64,000 nucleotides of DNA from Thiodiazotropha sp040507225 (GTDB taxonomy: Bacteria; Pseudomonadota; Gammaproteobacteria; Chromatiales; Chromatiaceae), in assembly GCA_040507225.1 (NCBI GenBank), contig JBEVVG010000002.1, forward strand, positions 62,001 through 126,000. The letters run 5' to 3'. The translations under genes were made by a program, and so were the position numbers. The notes beneath the pieces are model-generated. The model was given only the letters and a program-made list of their open reading frames with translations, made no database searches and had not been told where the DNA came from. Shown here in pieces: positions 8,864-16,859 of this stretch. Position 1 is the first letter of the stretch; the number at the start of each line of letters is the position of its first letter.

Positions 8864-9370
8864 AGGCGAAGAGATCACCAGTTCGCCCTGATGCTGTTCC
8901 AAGCGCAGATGCTTGAGAAAGCTCATGCCCAGTAACACCTGCCGATCCGGCATCTCCGGGATGATCGCGGCACGCACATCCCGCATCCTCAACGGGCCCA
9001 GCTGCAGATCATCGATCACGGTCAGCCAACTGGTCACCACGCCACTGGCGGTCTGCGCCTGACTGCGCACACCGCGTTTCAGTCCGGCCCGATCCGCCAG
9101 TCCAGAGGAAAGCGCGACAAAGGTCGCCCCGGTATCCACCAGGAACGTGACATCCACACCGTTGATCCTGCCCGGCGCCAGATAGTGACCCGCCCGGTTA
9201 CGTTTCAGCACAACCGTCTGCGCACCGCTTGCGTCGAAGCTCAACTGCAGATCCCGGTTGGGGTTGTTCCTCTGCTCCAGCCACTGGCTGAACAACAACG
9301 TCAACAGCCCCAGAAGCAGCAACCAGGCCACCACTACCATCCAGCGACCCAGTTGCTGCGTATCACTCAT
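8861..9370 (-). CDS. Membrane-anchored retropepsin-like aspartic protease
   Basis: A 169-residue protein with one N-terminal membrane anchor (VVVAWLLLLGLLTLLF, about 12-27) and a periplasmic clan-AA aspartic protease domain. The catalytic motif is DTGAT at 79-83 (FLVDTGATFVALS), with the second conserved block VLLGMSFLKHLRL near the C-terminus. One DTG motif per chain means it should work as a homodimer, as retropepsins do. Bacterial members are common in proteobacteria but their substrates are mostly unknown. The start codon lies 9 nt after the mlaC stop, so the two genes are probably one transcript. The stop codon is TAG at the edge of a family A repeat. Confidence 0.88.
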   Translation of the reverse strand: MSDTQQLGRWMVVVAWLLLLGLLTLLFSQWLEQRNNPNRDLQLSFDASGAQTVVLKRNRAGHYLAPGRINGVDVTFLVDTGATFVALSSGLADRAGLKRGVRSQAQTASGVVTSWLTVIDDLQLGPLRMRDVRAAIIPEMPDRQVLLGMSFLKHLRLEQHQGELVISSP

Positions 9371-9379
9371 ATGCCGGGA

Positions 9380-10006
9380 TCAGCGCGGATACGGGTAACC
9401 GCCCTGAGGCCGCTGAGCACGCATCTTGTTGGTGAAATACTGGCGGTAGTAGGCCAGGGCGCTGTTGCCGTTGGCCGCCACATCGAACACCTTCCAGCCG
9501 TCCTTGCCACGGTAGAATCGAAAATCGAGATTTGCCGGGTAGCCACCGGCCTGCAGGATGCCGACCCGCACCTTCACCTCGTTCTCACCGGCACGCCGCG
9601 GGCGATAGAAGCGAACATCCTGATTTTGATAACTGCCAAGGCGCTTGGTAAGTGTACCCAACAGCAATGTCTTCAACTGTTCGGCCATTTCCCGGTGCTG
9701 CTGCTCGGTCATGCCCCGGTTCATCGGCCCAGCCACCCAGGTGGCCATATACTCGAAATCGAAATAGGGCGCGATTTCACTTTCCAGGAACTGACCGATG
9801 GCCTGAGTATTCGGCTTGTCCGACTGACGCAGAAATTTCAGTAGCTTGGTCATGCCTTCACGCAACACCCGGTCCGGCCCGGTCTGCTGTTCCTGGACAG
9901 CCTTCATCGGCGCCTGATAGGGCGCATAACCGTACATCGGTGCGGCACTCATGCCACTCGAAATCACCAGCCCCAGGGCGGTCATTGCGAATAATGTTTT
10001 CTTCAT
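9380..10006 (-). CDS. mlaC: MlaC/Ttg2D-family periplasmic lipid-binding protein
   Basis: A 208-residue protein with a signal peptide (MKKTLFAMTALGLVISSGMSA) and a family-typical body: LRESD-like segments with IAPYFDFEYMATWVAGP, MAEQLKTLLLGTL, and DLDFRFYRGKDGWKVFDV-type strands at the C-terminus. MlaC shuttles phospholipids between the outer-membrane MlaA complex and the inner-membrane MlaFEDB transporter. The rest of the mla operon is not here, so this is an orphan paralogue, placed with a membrane protease. The ATG at 10006 is chosen for its GGAGGAGAC ribosome-binding site and the signal peptide. The mature N-terminus is Tyr/Pro-rich (YGYAPYQAP) and the C-terminus ends GGYPYPR, both unusual. 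Confidence 0.82.
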   Translation of the reverse strand: MKKTLFAMTALGLVISSGMSAAPMYGYAPYQAPMKAVQEQQTGPDRVLREGMTKLLKFLRQSDKPNTQAIGQFLESEIAPYFDFEYMATWVAGPMNRGMTEQQHREMAEQLKTLLLGTLTKRLGSYQNQDVRFYRPRRAGENEVKVRVGILQAGGYPANLDFRFYRGKDGWKVFDVAANGNSALAYYRQYFTNKMRAQRPQGGYPYPR

Positions 10007-10073
10007 AGTCTCCTCCGGTGGTTTATTGGTTTGATTGTGTGGCTCCGCCACGTTTTGTTGTTTTAAAAGGGTC

Positions 10074-10119
10074 CTAGTGGGCCGCTCGGTAAATTCGATA
10101 ACTCCCAGCCGTACCACTA
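10074..10119 (-). repeat. Family B short repeat, copy 1
   Basis: On the minus strand it reads TAGTGGTACGGCTGGGAG, then TTATCGAATTTACCGAG, then CGGCCCACTAG. The same core occurs at 30735-30772 and 37523-37564. The ends are inverted (TAGTGG / CCACTA). The first three bases are the TAG stop codon of the upstream CbbO-like gene. There is no coding capacity. Confidence 0.8.
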
Positions 10120-12243
10120 TCCCGTGGTTATCTTCTTGTAGATGTCCGCGACCTTCAGGGGCAGCCGCTCCACATCGTCGATCACGATATAATTGGCCGG
10201 TCCGTACATATGCGGCAGGTAATCCTGTCCTTTCTCGTCGATCGTGATACAGAAAGCATGAACTCCCTGCCGGCGGGCTTCGAACAGCGCCTGACGGGTA
10301 TCCTCGATCCCGTACTGGCTGCGGTACTCGTCATGATAATCATCCGGCTTGCCATCCGACAGCGTAATCAGCAATTTGGTTCGCGCTTCCACCTCCGCAA
10401 GCCGGAAACTCAGATGCCGGATGGCTGCCCCCATACGGGTGTAATCCCCGGCCTGGATACCGCTGATCCTCGCCTTGACCTCCCGATCATAGTCCTGTTC
10501 GAAGGTCTTGACCGGAAAAATCTCACAGCGTTTGCGGGTCATTCCGGTGAATCCGTAGATGGCATACCGGTCGCCCAGGGTTTCCAGCGCTTCGGCCAGC
10601 AGTACCAGTGATTCCCGTTCGGCCCGGTTGACCCATCCCTGGGTGGAGCCGGACATATCCACCATGAACATCACCGCGATATTGCGCTCCTGGCGGTGCA
10701 TCCGGGTAAACAGTCGATCACTCATTTCAAGCCCGACATGCCGATCCGCCCAGGTTTCCACGAAAGCATCGATATCCACACCGTCACCGAACACCTGACG
10801 TTTCAACAAACGGTCTTCATCACGCATCGCTTCGAAGGTTTTACGCAAGCTGGAAAGCAGACGCTGGTATTTGCGCCGGGTTTGATCGACGAAATCATCC
10901 TCAGCGGTCTTGATGGTCATCTCCCGCACCACGCACCAGGACTTACGATAGTGTTTGCGCCGGTAGTCCCACTCGGGGTAGAGAAACGCACCGTCCTCGT
11001 GATAGGTGCCGCTCCACACCTCTTCCGCGTTGAGGGTCTTTTCCTCGAGATCGCGGTAATCGTACTCCCCGGATCCCGCAGGCACCAGGTAATCGTTCGG
11101 GATATCCCCCAGGTCGAGTACGATCGATGTCATGATGCCTTTGATATCTTCGGGCACCGGAACGGACTTTCCATCGAGCTGCAATTCGAACTGCATCTCC
11201 TCGGCGAACGCATCCTGCTCTTCCTGGAGCAGATTGAACCGTTCCCGGGTCTCCTCTTCCTCTGGCTGATCCTTCTTCATCTCATCACTGATGAGCTTCA
11301 GCGCCACGCGCAACTTCGCCTTGTCCTGCTTGATGCGTTTGTTCAGTTTCGCCAGCATGATGTCCGGCTTGAAGACACCGTGAAAGACGCTGGCGCGCGG
11401 CAGGGATTCACCCACCAGACCCTTCGCCAGACGCAACGAGTCCGTGGCCCGTGCATCCAGGCTCCACACCTGCTCCGCCGCAACCTGCCAGGCTGCGGAG
11501 CTCTCGGAATCCACAGACTTAACAGCCTCCTGCAGACGCTGCATGTCACGGTGGAGTCCCGGTAGCTCCCGCTGTAAACGCGCGCTCAGGCGCTCGGTCT
11601 CCAGACGGTGAAAACATCGCACCAGATGCTCGGCCTGGGGGTGGTTGAGCAGTGCTTCGAGCAGTGGACCCTGGATGGTACCGAAGCGGGTCTGCGCCCA
11701 GTGGAACGCGACCGCCACCTTGTAGAGCAGGAAGTTGTCCCGTTTCTCGGGGAGATGCGCCATCACCGCAGGCAGGTAAATCACCTCACCGTCGGTGTAC
11801 AACTGATCGCTTTGTTCCAGCTTCAGCTTCCTGCCTGACAATCCCTGGACGAACGGCAGCAAAACCCCGGCCTCCTCCTCAAACAGGCTGGCGGATGCGC
11901 GTTCCCGACCCTGTTGGACGAACAGCTCCATGCGGGTGATCACCTGCAGCGCCGCATGCAGACCGGAACGGTCGTAGATATCCATGGTACGGAGAATCCA
12001 GGCCTCGATCATCGTTTCGTCCATCAACTCGAGGGCGCGCACTCCCTGGTCGGCGAACCGGTAACCGAGTTCGATGTGGGTGCTGGCGATGCGTCTCGCC
12101 CAGTCGATGATGAAGTCCCGCTGCGCAGGTGACAGCCTGACCAGTTTCTCCGCGATGCCCCGGGTGATGCGAAACGTGAACTCCACTTCGAAGTACTCGT
12201 CGAGCTGACGTTCGATCTCATCCAGCAGTGTATCGTCACCCAT
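10117..12243 (-). CDS. cbbO: CbbO/NorD-type von Willebrand A protein
   Basis: A 708-residue cytoplasmic protein. The C-terminal third is a VWA domain with the metal-ion site DMSGST (VMFMVDMSGSTQGW) and a later TLSDGKPDDY. The N-terminal two thirds is the helical region typical of CbbO/NorD partners of MoxR-type ATPases. CbbO with CbbQ reactivates inhibited Rubisco in chemoautotrophs; NorD with NorQ matures nitric oxide reductase. No Rubisco or nor gene lies in the window, so the choice of CbbO rests on the sulfur-oxidiser setting and on length. The ATG at 12243 has a good ribosome-binding site (AGAGGTGA). Its stop codon TAG is the first three bases of a family B repeat. Confidence 0.75.
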   Translation of the reverse strand: MGDDTLLDEIERQLDEYFEVEFTFRITRGIAEKLVRLSPAQRDFIIDWARRIASTHIELGYRFADQGVRALELMDETMIEAWILRTMDIYDRSGLHAALQVITRMELFVQQGRERASASLFEEEAGVLLPFVQGLSGRKLKLEQSDQLYTDGEVIYLPAVMAHLPEKRDNFLLYKVAVAFHWAQTRFGTIQGPLLEALLNHPQAEHLVRCFHRLETERLSARLQRELPGLHRDMQRLQEAVKSVDSESSAAWQVAAEQVWSLDARATDSLRLAKGLVGESLPRASVFHGVFKPDIMLAKLNKRIKQDKAKLRVALKLISDEMKKDQPEEEETRERFNLLQEEQDAFAEEMQFELQLDGKSVPVPEDIKGIMTSIVLDLGDIPNDYLVPAGSGEYDYRDLEEKTLNAEEVWSGTYHEDGAFLYPEWDYRRKHYRKSWCVVREMTIKTAEDDFVDQTRRKYQRLLSSLRKTFEAMRDEDRLLKRQVFGDGVDIDAFVETWADRHVGLEMSDRLFTRMHRQERNIAVMFMVDMSGSTQGWVNRAERESLVLLAEALETLGDRYAIYGFTGMTRKRCEIFPVKTFEQDYDREVKARISGIQAGDYTRMGAAIRHLSFRLAEVEARTKLLITLSDGKPDDYHDEYRSQYGIEDTRQALFEARRQGVHAFCITIDEKGQDYLPHMYGPANYIVIDDVERLPLKVADIYKKITTG

Positions 12244-12393
12244 GACTCACCTCTGGTAGCGCGAACTGGCCGGGGCCCCGGGCAGGCATTCGGCACTCCC
12301 GCATCAGGCGTGCGCTCACCCAGCCTTCACCAGACCCCGTCACGGCGGGCTCTGAGTGTGACACGCCCCTGGAGAAAAAGTCGACCCGTGTCA

Positions 12394-13206
12394 TCAGAAC
12401 AGGGAGGCGCTCAGTTCGTTGACCGCAGTCAGCATGTCAGGGTCGTCGGTCAGGGCCTGGGCCACACAGGTACGACAGGCGACCACCGGCGCCACACCGC
12501 TGGCCATCAGCTTGGCGGCATGCACCAGCAACCGGGTGGAGGCGCCCTCATCCAGTCCGCTTCCCTTTAAATTGCGGGTCATATGGGCGAATTTGACGAG
12601 CTTGGAGGCCCACTCCGGATCGATCGCGGCCTCCTTCTCGATGATCTTCTGTTCCAGCGCCGCACTCGGATAATCGAACTCCAGGGCGACGAAGCGCTGC
12701 CGGGTGCTCTGCTTGAGATCCTTGAGCACGCTTTGGTATCCGGGGTTGAAGGAAATCGCCAGGCAGAAGCTGTCCGGTGCCTCGAGCAGTTCACCCACCT
12801 TCTCCATCGGCAGCACCCGGCGATCATCCGCCAGCGGATGGATCACCACGGTGGTATCCTTGCGCGCTTCCACAACCTCGTCCAGGTAGCAGATGCCACC
12901 GGCGCGTACTGCAACGGCAAGCGGACCATCCACCCAAACCGTCTCACCTTCTTTGACCAGAAACCGGCCCACCAGGTCTGATGCGGTCAGGTCGTCATGG
13001 CAGGATACGGTGATCAAAGGCTGTTTCAGGCGCCAGGCCATGTGTTCCATGAAGCGGGTCTTTCCACAACCCGTGGGTCCTTTCAGGAGCACCGGCAATT
13101 GATTGCGATATGCGGCCTCGAACACCGCGATTTCATCATGGATGGGTTCGTAATAGGGCTCATGTTCGAAGAGATGAGCTTCCGGCTTCAGTGTTCTTGC
13201 GTTCAA
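12394..13206 (-). CDS. cbbQ: CbbQ/NorQ-type MoxR AAA+ ATPase
   Basis: A 270-residue AAA+ ATPase of the MoxR class. Walker A is GPTGCGKT (43-50), Walker B is ICYLDE (105-110), and the family block FNPGYQSVLKDLKQSTRQRF is intact. CbbQ forms the hexameric motor and CbbO the adaptor that binds the target through its VWA domain. The frame opens with TTG at 13206, preceded by GAGAGGA at suitable distance, so a TTG start is likely. It is followed by cbbO after 150 nt. NorQ is the alternative, because both subfamilies share these motifs. Confidence 0.8.
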   Translation of the reverse strand: MNARTLKPEAHLFEHEPYYEPIHDEIAVFEAAYRNQLPVLLKGPTGCGKTRFMEHMAWRLKQPLITVSCHDDLTASDLVGRFLVKEGETVWVDGPLAVAVRAGGICYLDEVVEARKDTTVVIHPLADDRRVLPMEKVGELLEAPDSFCLAISFNPGYQSVLKDLKQSTRQRFVALEFDYPSAALEQKIIEKEAAIDPEWASKLVKFAHMTRNLKGSGLDEGASTRLLVHAAKLMASGVAPVVACRTCVAQALTDDPDMLTAVNELSASLF

Positions 13207-13886
13207 GTTATCCTCTCAGCATCGGGATTCAGGATCAGCCTGTTGAACTTAACCAGCCAAAGCGGGTGGCGCAACCCCTCGAATAACCCGACAAACTCCA
13301 AATATTCCAATGAAACCCATTCACTTGCAGCGTTCAGCGCAACATAGTAGTTTGCTTGCATGGGATGATCAGGGAAGCATCATGGATGCCGCTGAACAGA
13401 CCACGACTGATCGGCTCGTTCGTTCAGTCCTGATTCGGGAGATGTCATGAGGCGCGTCCGCCGTATGGCACAGGAGATAAAAAAATCACCGTCCCGCCTG
13501 GCTGTCGGCATTCGCACGCCCAGGTGCGCGCGGGACTGGGAAAGATTCGTGGCGGGGGACAGTTTTCTGCCACGGGCACTTGCTTCAGGGAAGAAAACGA
13601 TACGGGGAATCCTGCCCAGCACGTGAAAATTCAACAACCCACTAGGGTTTTAATTCACCCGGATGCTCGCATCGTGCGTCAACAGAGTGTTAAATGGTCG
13701 GCAAATATAAGGAAAAGGGTCCGGGAAAGGCCCTTAGGCGATAGGATATCACTACCGGCACCGGGTATTCCGATTATACTCTGTGTCAGATATGGGAGTA
13801 ATGGATGCCGCGAGAAAAAATGACCGTCTATACATCGTCCAGTCCCCGACACCGGGATTAACAAGGCGTCTGCGAATACCCTGCCG
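13207..13886. other. 680-base region without a recognised gene
   Basis: Short open frames exist on both strands, but none shows a ribosome-binding site with a recognisable protein. The stretch must hold the promoters for cbbQ (minus) and the GGDEF-EAL gene (plus). An extended -10-like TTATACT lies near 13774-13780, with no matching -35. Confidence 0.5.
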
Positions 13887-16409
13887 ATGAAGCCCGGTAA
13901 CGCGACAGTTCACATCATGAACCAGGGACCGCCAACACCCGGTGTGCTCAGGGTCCTTATCATCGAGGACTCGGTAGATACTTTTGACCTTCTCAAACAG
14001 ACCCTGCTGCAGGAGTTCCAGGACGCAACCATTCGCCATATCCGCAATCAGCAGGATTTTCAGGCGGCCCTGCAGGCGGAACACTGGGACCTGATCCTGG
14101 CGGCTTCCCACGTTTCCGGCTTCGAGCCCCGGGAGAGCCTCAACAGCCTGCAGCAGCAACAGCTCGACATCCCCTACATACTGGTCTCCAACAATATCGG
14201 CGAGGAGAAGGTGGCCTCCCTGCTGAAAGCGGGCGCCCACGACTATGTCAATCTGAACAACCTCACCCGCCTGGTGCCGGCGATCCACAGGGAGCTCAAA
14301 GAGGCGGAGATCCGGCGCGAAGCGGAACAGACCAAACAGGCGCTGCATCGCAGCGAACACCGCTACCGGCAACTGGTGGACCATTCCCCGACTCCCATCA
14401 TGTTGATCCAGCACGGACAGATCGTCTACCTGAATGAGGCCGCCAACCAGACACTCCGCGCCTCTGCTGACAAACCGATACTCCATCAGCAGACCAGCCA
14501 GCTGATGCAGGATGAAGCCTATCGGCTCGCTGACGTCCTCACCGGCAAGCGTCATCAGCAGATCTGCCAGCCCTGCCATAGCCGATTCCGGCGTGCGGAT
14601 GGGGTCATGATCCAGGTGGAGGTGTTCGTCAGCGAAGTGGACCACGAAGGGGCACCGGCGGCTCAACTGGTCTTCACCGACATCACCCACCGCAAGGAGT
14701 CCGACGCCAAACTGCAGCAGGCGGTGCAGATCATCGAACACACCATGGAGGGGGTGCTGACCACTGACGCGAACGGCATTATCACTTCGGTCAATCCGGC
14801 GTTCACGGAAATTACCGGGTATGGCGAAGCGGAAATCATCCAGCAGCACCCCGGCATCCTCATCTCGGATCGCCATCCCCCGGAGTTTTTCGATGAGCTG
14901 CGCAATCAGGTCAAGCAGACCGGTTCCTGGCGCGGGGAAGTCTGGAACCAGCGTAAGAATGGCGAGGTCTACCCAGCCTGGATGACCATCAGCTGCGTAC
15001 GTGACGAAGAGGAAGAAGCCCCACACTTCGTGGCGGTTTTCTCTGACATCACCAGTATCAAGCAGACCCAGTCCCAGCTGGAGCACCTGGCGCATCATGA
15101 TTCCCTGACCAACCTGCCCAACCGGTTGCTGTTCGAGGATCGCCTGCAACATGCCATCGCCCAGGCGAAGCGGCAGAATCGTCAGCTGGCGGTACTGTTC
15201 CTTGACCTCGACCGTTTCAAGAACATCAACGACAGCCTCGGTCATGCCATGGGGGATGAACTGCTCAAGGAGGTGGCCAAGCGCCTGCAGAACATTCTGC
15301 GTGACGACGATACCGCGGCCCGCCTGGGCGGCGATGAATTCACCATTCTGGTGGAAAACCTCGAGGACCCGAGTCAGGCGGCAGTGGTCGCCACCAAGAT
15401 TCAGCAAAAATTCAAGACCCCGTTCAAGATTGCCGGCCGGGAACTGCATGTCACCACCAGTATCGGCATCAGCATCTACCCGGAGGACGGCAAGGATGTG
15501 GCCGATCTGACCAAGAATGCCGACGCGGCCATGTACCAGGCCAAGGAACAGGGGCGAAACAACTACCGCTACTACACCTCGGAGCTCACCCGCACCGCAT
15601 TCGAGCGTCTGTTGCTGGAAACCGAATTGCGCAGCGCCTTGAAAAACGATCAGCTGCTGCTCTATTACCAACCCCAGATCTCATTGCGCAATGGCGAGAT
15701 GACCGGCGCGGAAGCCCTGTTGCGCTGGCACCACCCGCGCCTGGGTATCATTCCACCGGCCCGCTTCGTGCCGCTCGCCGAAGAGTCCGGACTGATCCAT
15801 GAAATCGGCACCTGGGTCTTGAAACAGGCTTGTGAACAGGCCCGCTACCTCTACAAACAGGGATTGTTCCAGGGTCGCATGGCGATCAACCTCTCGGTCC
15901 GGCAGATCATGCAAACCGACCTGATCCTGCGTTTCGAAGAGATCATCGCGGAATCGGGCTGCCCCCCGGACATGCTGCAACTTGAGGTCACCGAGGGCAT
16001 CTTCATGGGCCAGATGAAACACTCTGTACCGGTGCTCGACGTATTCAAGAAGCTCGGGGTATCCATCGCCATCGACGATTTCGGCACCGGCTATTCCTCC
16101 CTGTCCTACCTCAAGCAGTTGCCGATCGACAAGCTCAAGATCGACCGCTCATTCATCCGTGACATGCCCCATGACAGCGACGCGGTGGCGATCACCCAGG
16201 CGATCGTCTCACTGGGCAAGAATCTGGGCCTGCGCATCACCGCTGAAGGGATCGAAACCATGGCGCAACAGTCCCTGCTGCAGAAGATGGGCTGCCAGGA
16301 GGGCCAGGGTTACCTGTACAGCCCACCGGTCCCCGCCGACGTGTTCGAACAGATGCTCCTCGAAGGCAGCCGGACTTTCCATCACCATTTTTCCAACTAC
16401 GGCAGATGA
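13887..16409 (+). CDS. REC(degenerate)-PAS-PAS-GGDEF-EAL c-di-GMP protein
   Basis: An 840-residue soluble protein. Residues about 21-135 form a response-regulator receiver fold that keeps the acidic pair (IIEDS) but has alanine where the phosphorylated Asp should be (DLILAAS, about 73). Two PAS domains follow (about 155-270 and 280-395). The GGDEF domain (about 400-560) has an intact LGGDEF motif (481-485) and an inhibitory RxxD site (RDDD, 472-475). The EAL domain (about 575-830) keeps AEALLRW and DDFGTGYSS. Both synthesis and hydrolysis of c-di-GMP are therefore possible; many such tandem proteins act mainly as phosphodiesterases. The receiver probably signals without phosphorylation. It stands alone upstream of the qmo operon. 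A second ATG at 13917 is also possible. Confidence 0.92.
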   Translation: MKPGNATVHIMNQGPPTPGVLRVLIIEDSVDTFDLLKQTLLQEFQDATIRHIRNQQDFQAALQAEHWDLILAASHVSGFEPRESLNSLQQQQLDIPYILVSNNIGEEKVASLLKAGAHDYVNLNNLTRLVPAIHRELKEAEIRREAEQTKQALHRSEHRYRQLVDHSPTPIMLIQHGQIVYLNEAANQTLRASADKPILHQQTSQLMQDEAYRLADVLTGKRHQQICQPCHSRFRRADGVMIQVEVFVSEVDHEGAPAAQLVFTDITHRKESDAKLQQAVQIIEHTMEGVLTTDANGIITSVNPAFTEITGYGEAEIIQQHPGILISDRHPPEFFDELRNQVKQTGSWRGEVWNQRKNGEVYPAWMTISCVRDEEEEAPHFVAVFSDITSIKQTQSQLEHLAHHDSLTNLPNRLLFEDRLQHAIAQAKRQNRQLAVLFLDLDRFKNINDSLGHAMGDELLKEVAKRLQNILRDDDTAARLGGDEFTILVENLEDPSQAAVVATKIQQKFKTPFKIAGRELHVTTSIGISIYPEDGKDVADLTKNADAAMYQAKEQGRNNYRYYTSELTRTAFERLLLETELRSALKNDQLLLYYQPQISLRNGEMTGAEALLRWHHPRLGIIPPARFVPLAEESGLIHEIGTWVLKQACEQARYLYKQGLFQGRMAINLSVRQIMQTDLILRFEEIIAESGCPPDMLQLEVTEGIFMGQMKHSVPVLDVFKKLGVSIAIDDFGTGYSSLSYLKQLPIDKLKIDRSFIRDMPHDSDAVAITQAIVSLGKNLGLRITAEGIETMAQQSLLQKMGCQEGQGYLYSPPVPADVFEQMLLEGSRTFHHHFSNYGR

Positions 16410-16412
16410 GTG

Positions 16413-16610
16413 GTTGTGAGTTTTTAATTTTTAGTTGAGTGGGCGCTTCGAACGCTTCCCATCCAACCTCCGATCCCTATACATTTCTTCCTTGAATACA
16501 GACACTTGAATGATATGCATTGATACTCTCCTGAGTGATATGAAACCCGCCATCCTAATAAGCCCGTGAGCGGAGCGAACACATCGACTCAAAACTAAAA
16601 AACTCACAAC
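16413..16610. repeat. 198-bp element with imperfect terminal inverted repeats
   Basis: The left arm (16413-16440, starting GTTGTGAGTTTTTAATTTT) pairs with the right arm (16587-16610, ACTCAAAACTAAAAAACTCA...). The AT-rich arms enclose about 146 bases with no open frame. It resembles a MITE or other short non-autonomous repeat. Only one copy is visible in the window. Confidence 0.5.
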
Positions 16611-16681
16611 TCAAAACACTATTCATTAGAATAAGCTAATACTCCATCACCCATTTCTATCAACTCATTCAAAAATTCGAT

Positions 16682-16703
16682 GGGATATCCCTAGCTGGGA
16701 TAT
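16682..16703. promoter_or_regulatory. Palindrome and direct repeat upstream of qmoA
   Basis: GGGATATCCC (16682-16691) is a perfect 10-bp palindrome, and TGGGATAT recurs at 16696-16703. It lies about 160-180 bases before the qmoA start. A regulator-binding site is possible, but none is recognised. Confidence 0.3.
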
Positions 16704-16859
16704 AGAAGCCTTGGCGGAAGACAGGTAAGGTATCGGGTCCAGATTCCCGGGCTGCCAAGCGGTTGATCGGGAAGCCAAATAACCAAGCCGGCAAGTCAAG
16801 AAATGCAGGTCAGAGGTTAACCATTTTCTTCAAAGCCATTCCGCAACGGAGGACCATCC

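Noticed and set aside
12394..13206. GvpN (gas vesicle) or NorQ identity for the MoxR ATPase
   Set aside because: No gas vesicle or nor genes are nearby; CbbQ fits the presumed sulfur-oxidising autotroph better, although NorQ is not excluded.
13380..13637. Possible 85-residue gene on the minus strand before the GGDEF-EAL gene
   Set aside because: No ribosome-binding site, no hydrophobic or conserved pattern.
13752..15671. 639-codon open frame on the minus strand opposite the GGDEF-EAL gene
   Set aside because: The plus strand carries a complete multi-domain protein with all motifs; the opposite frame has no recognisable domain and arises from GC-rich codon bias.
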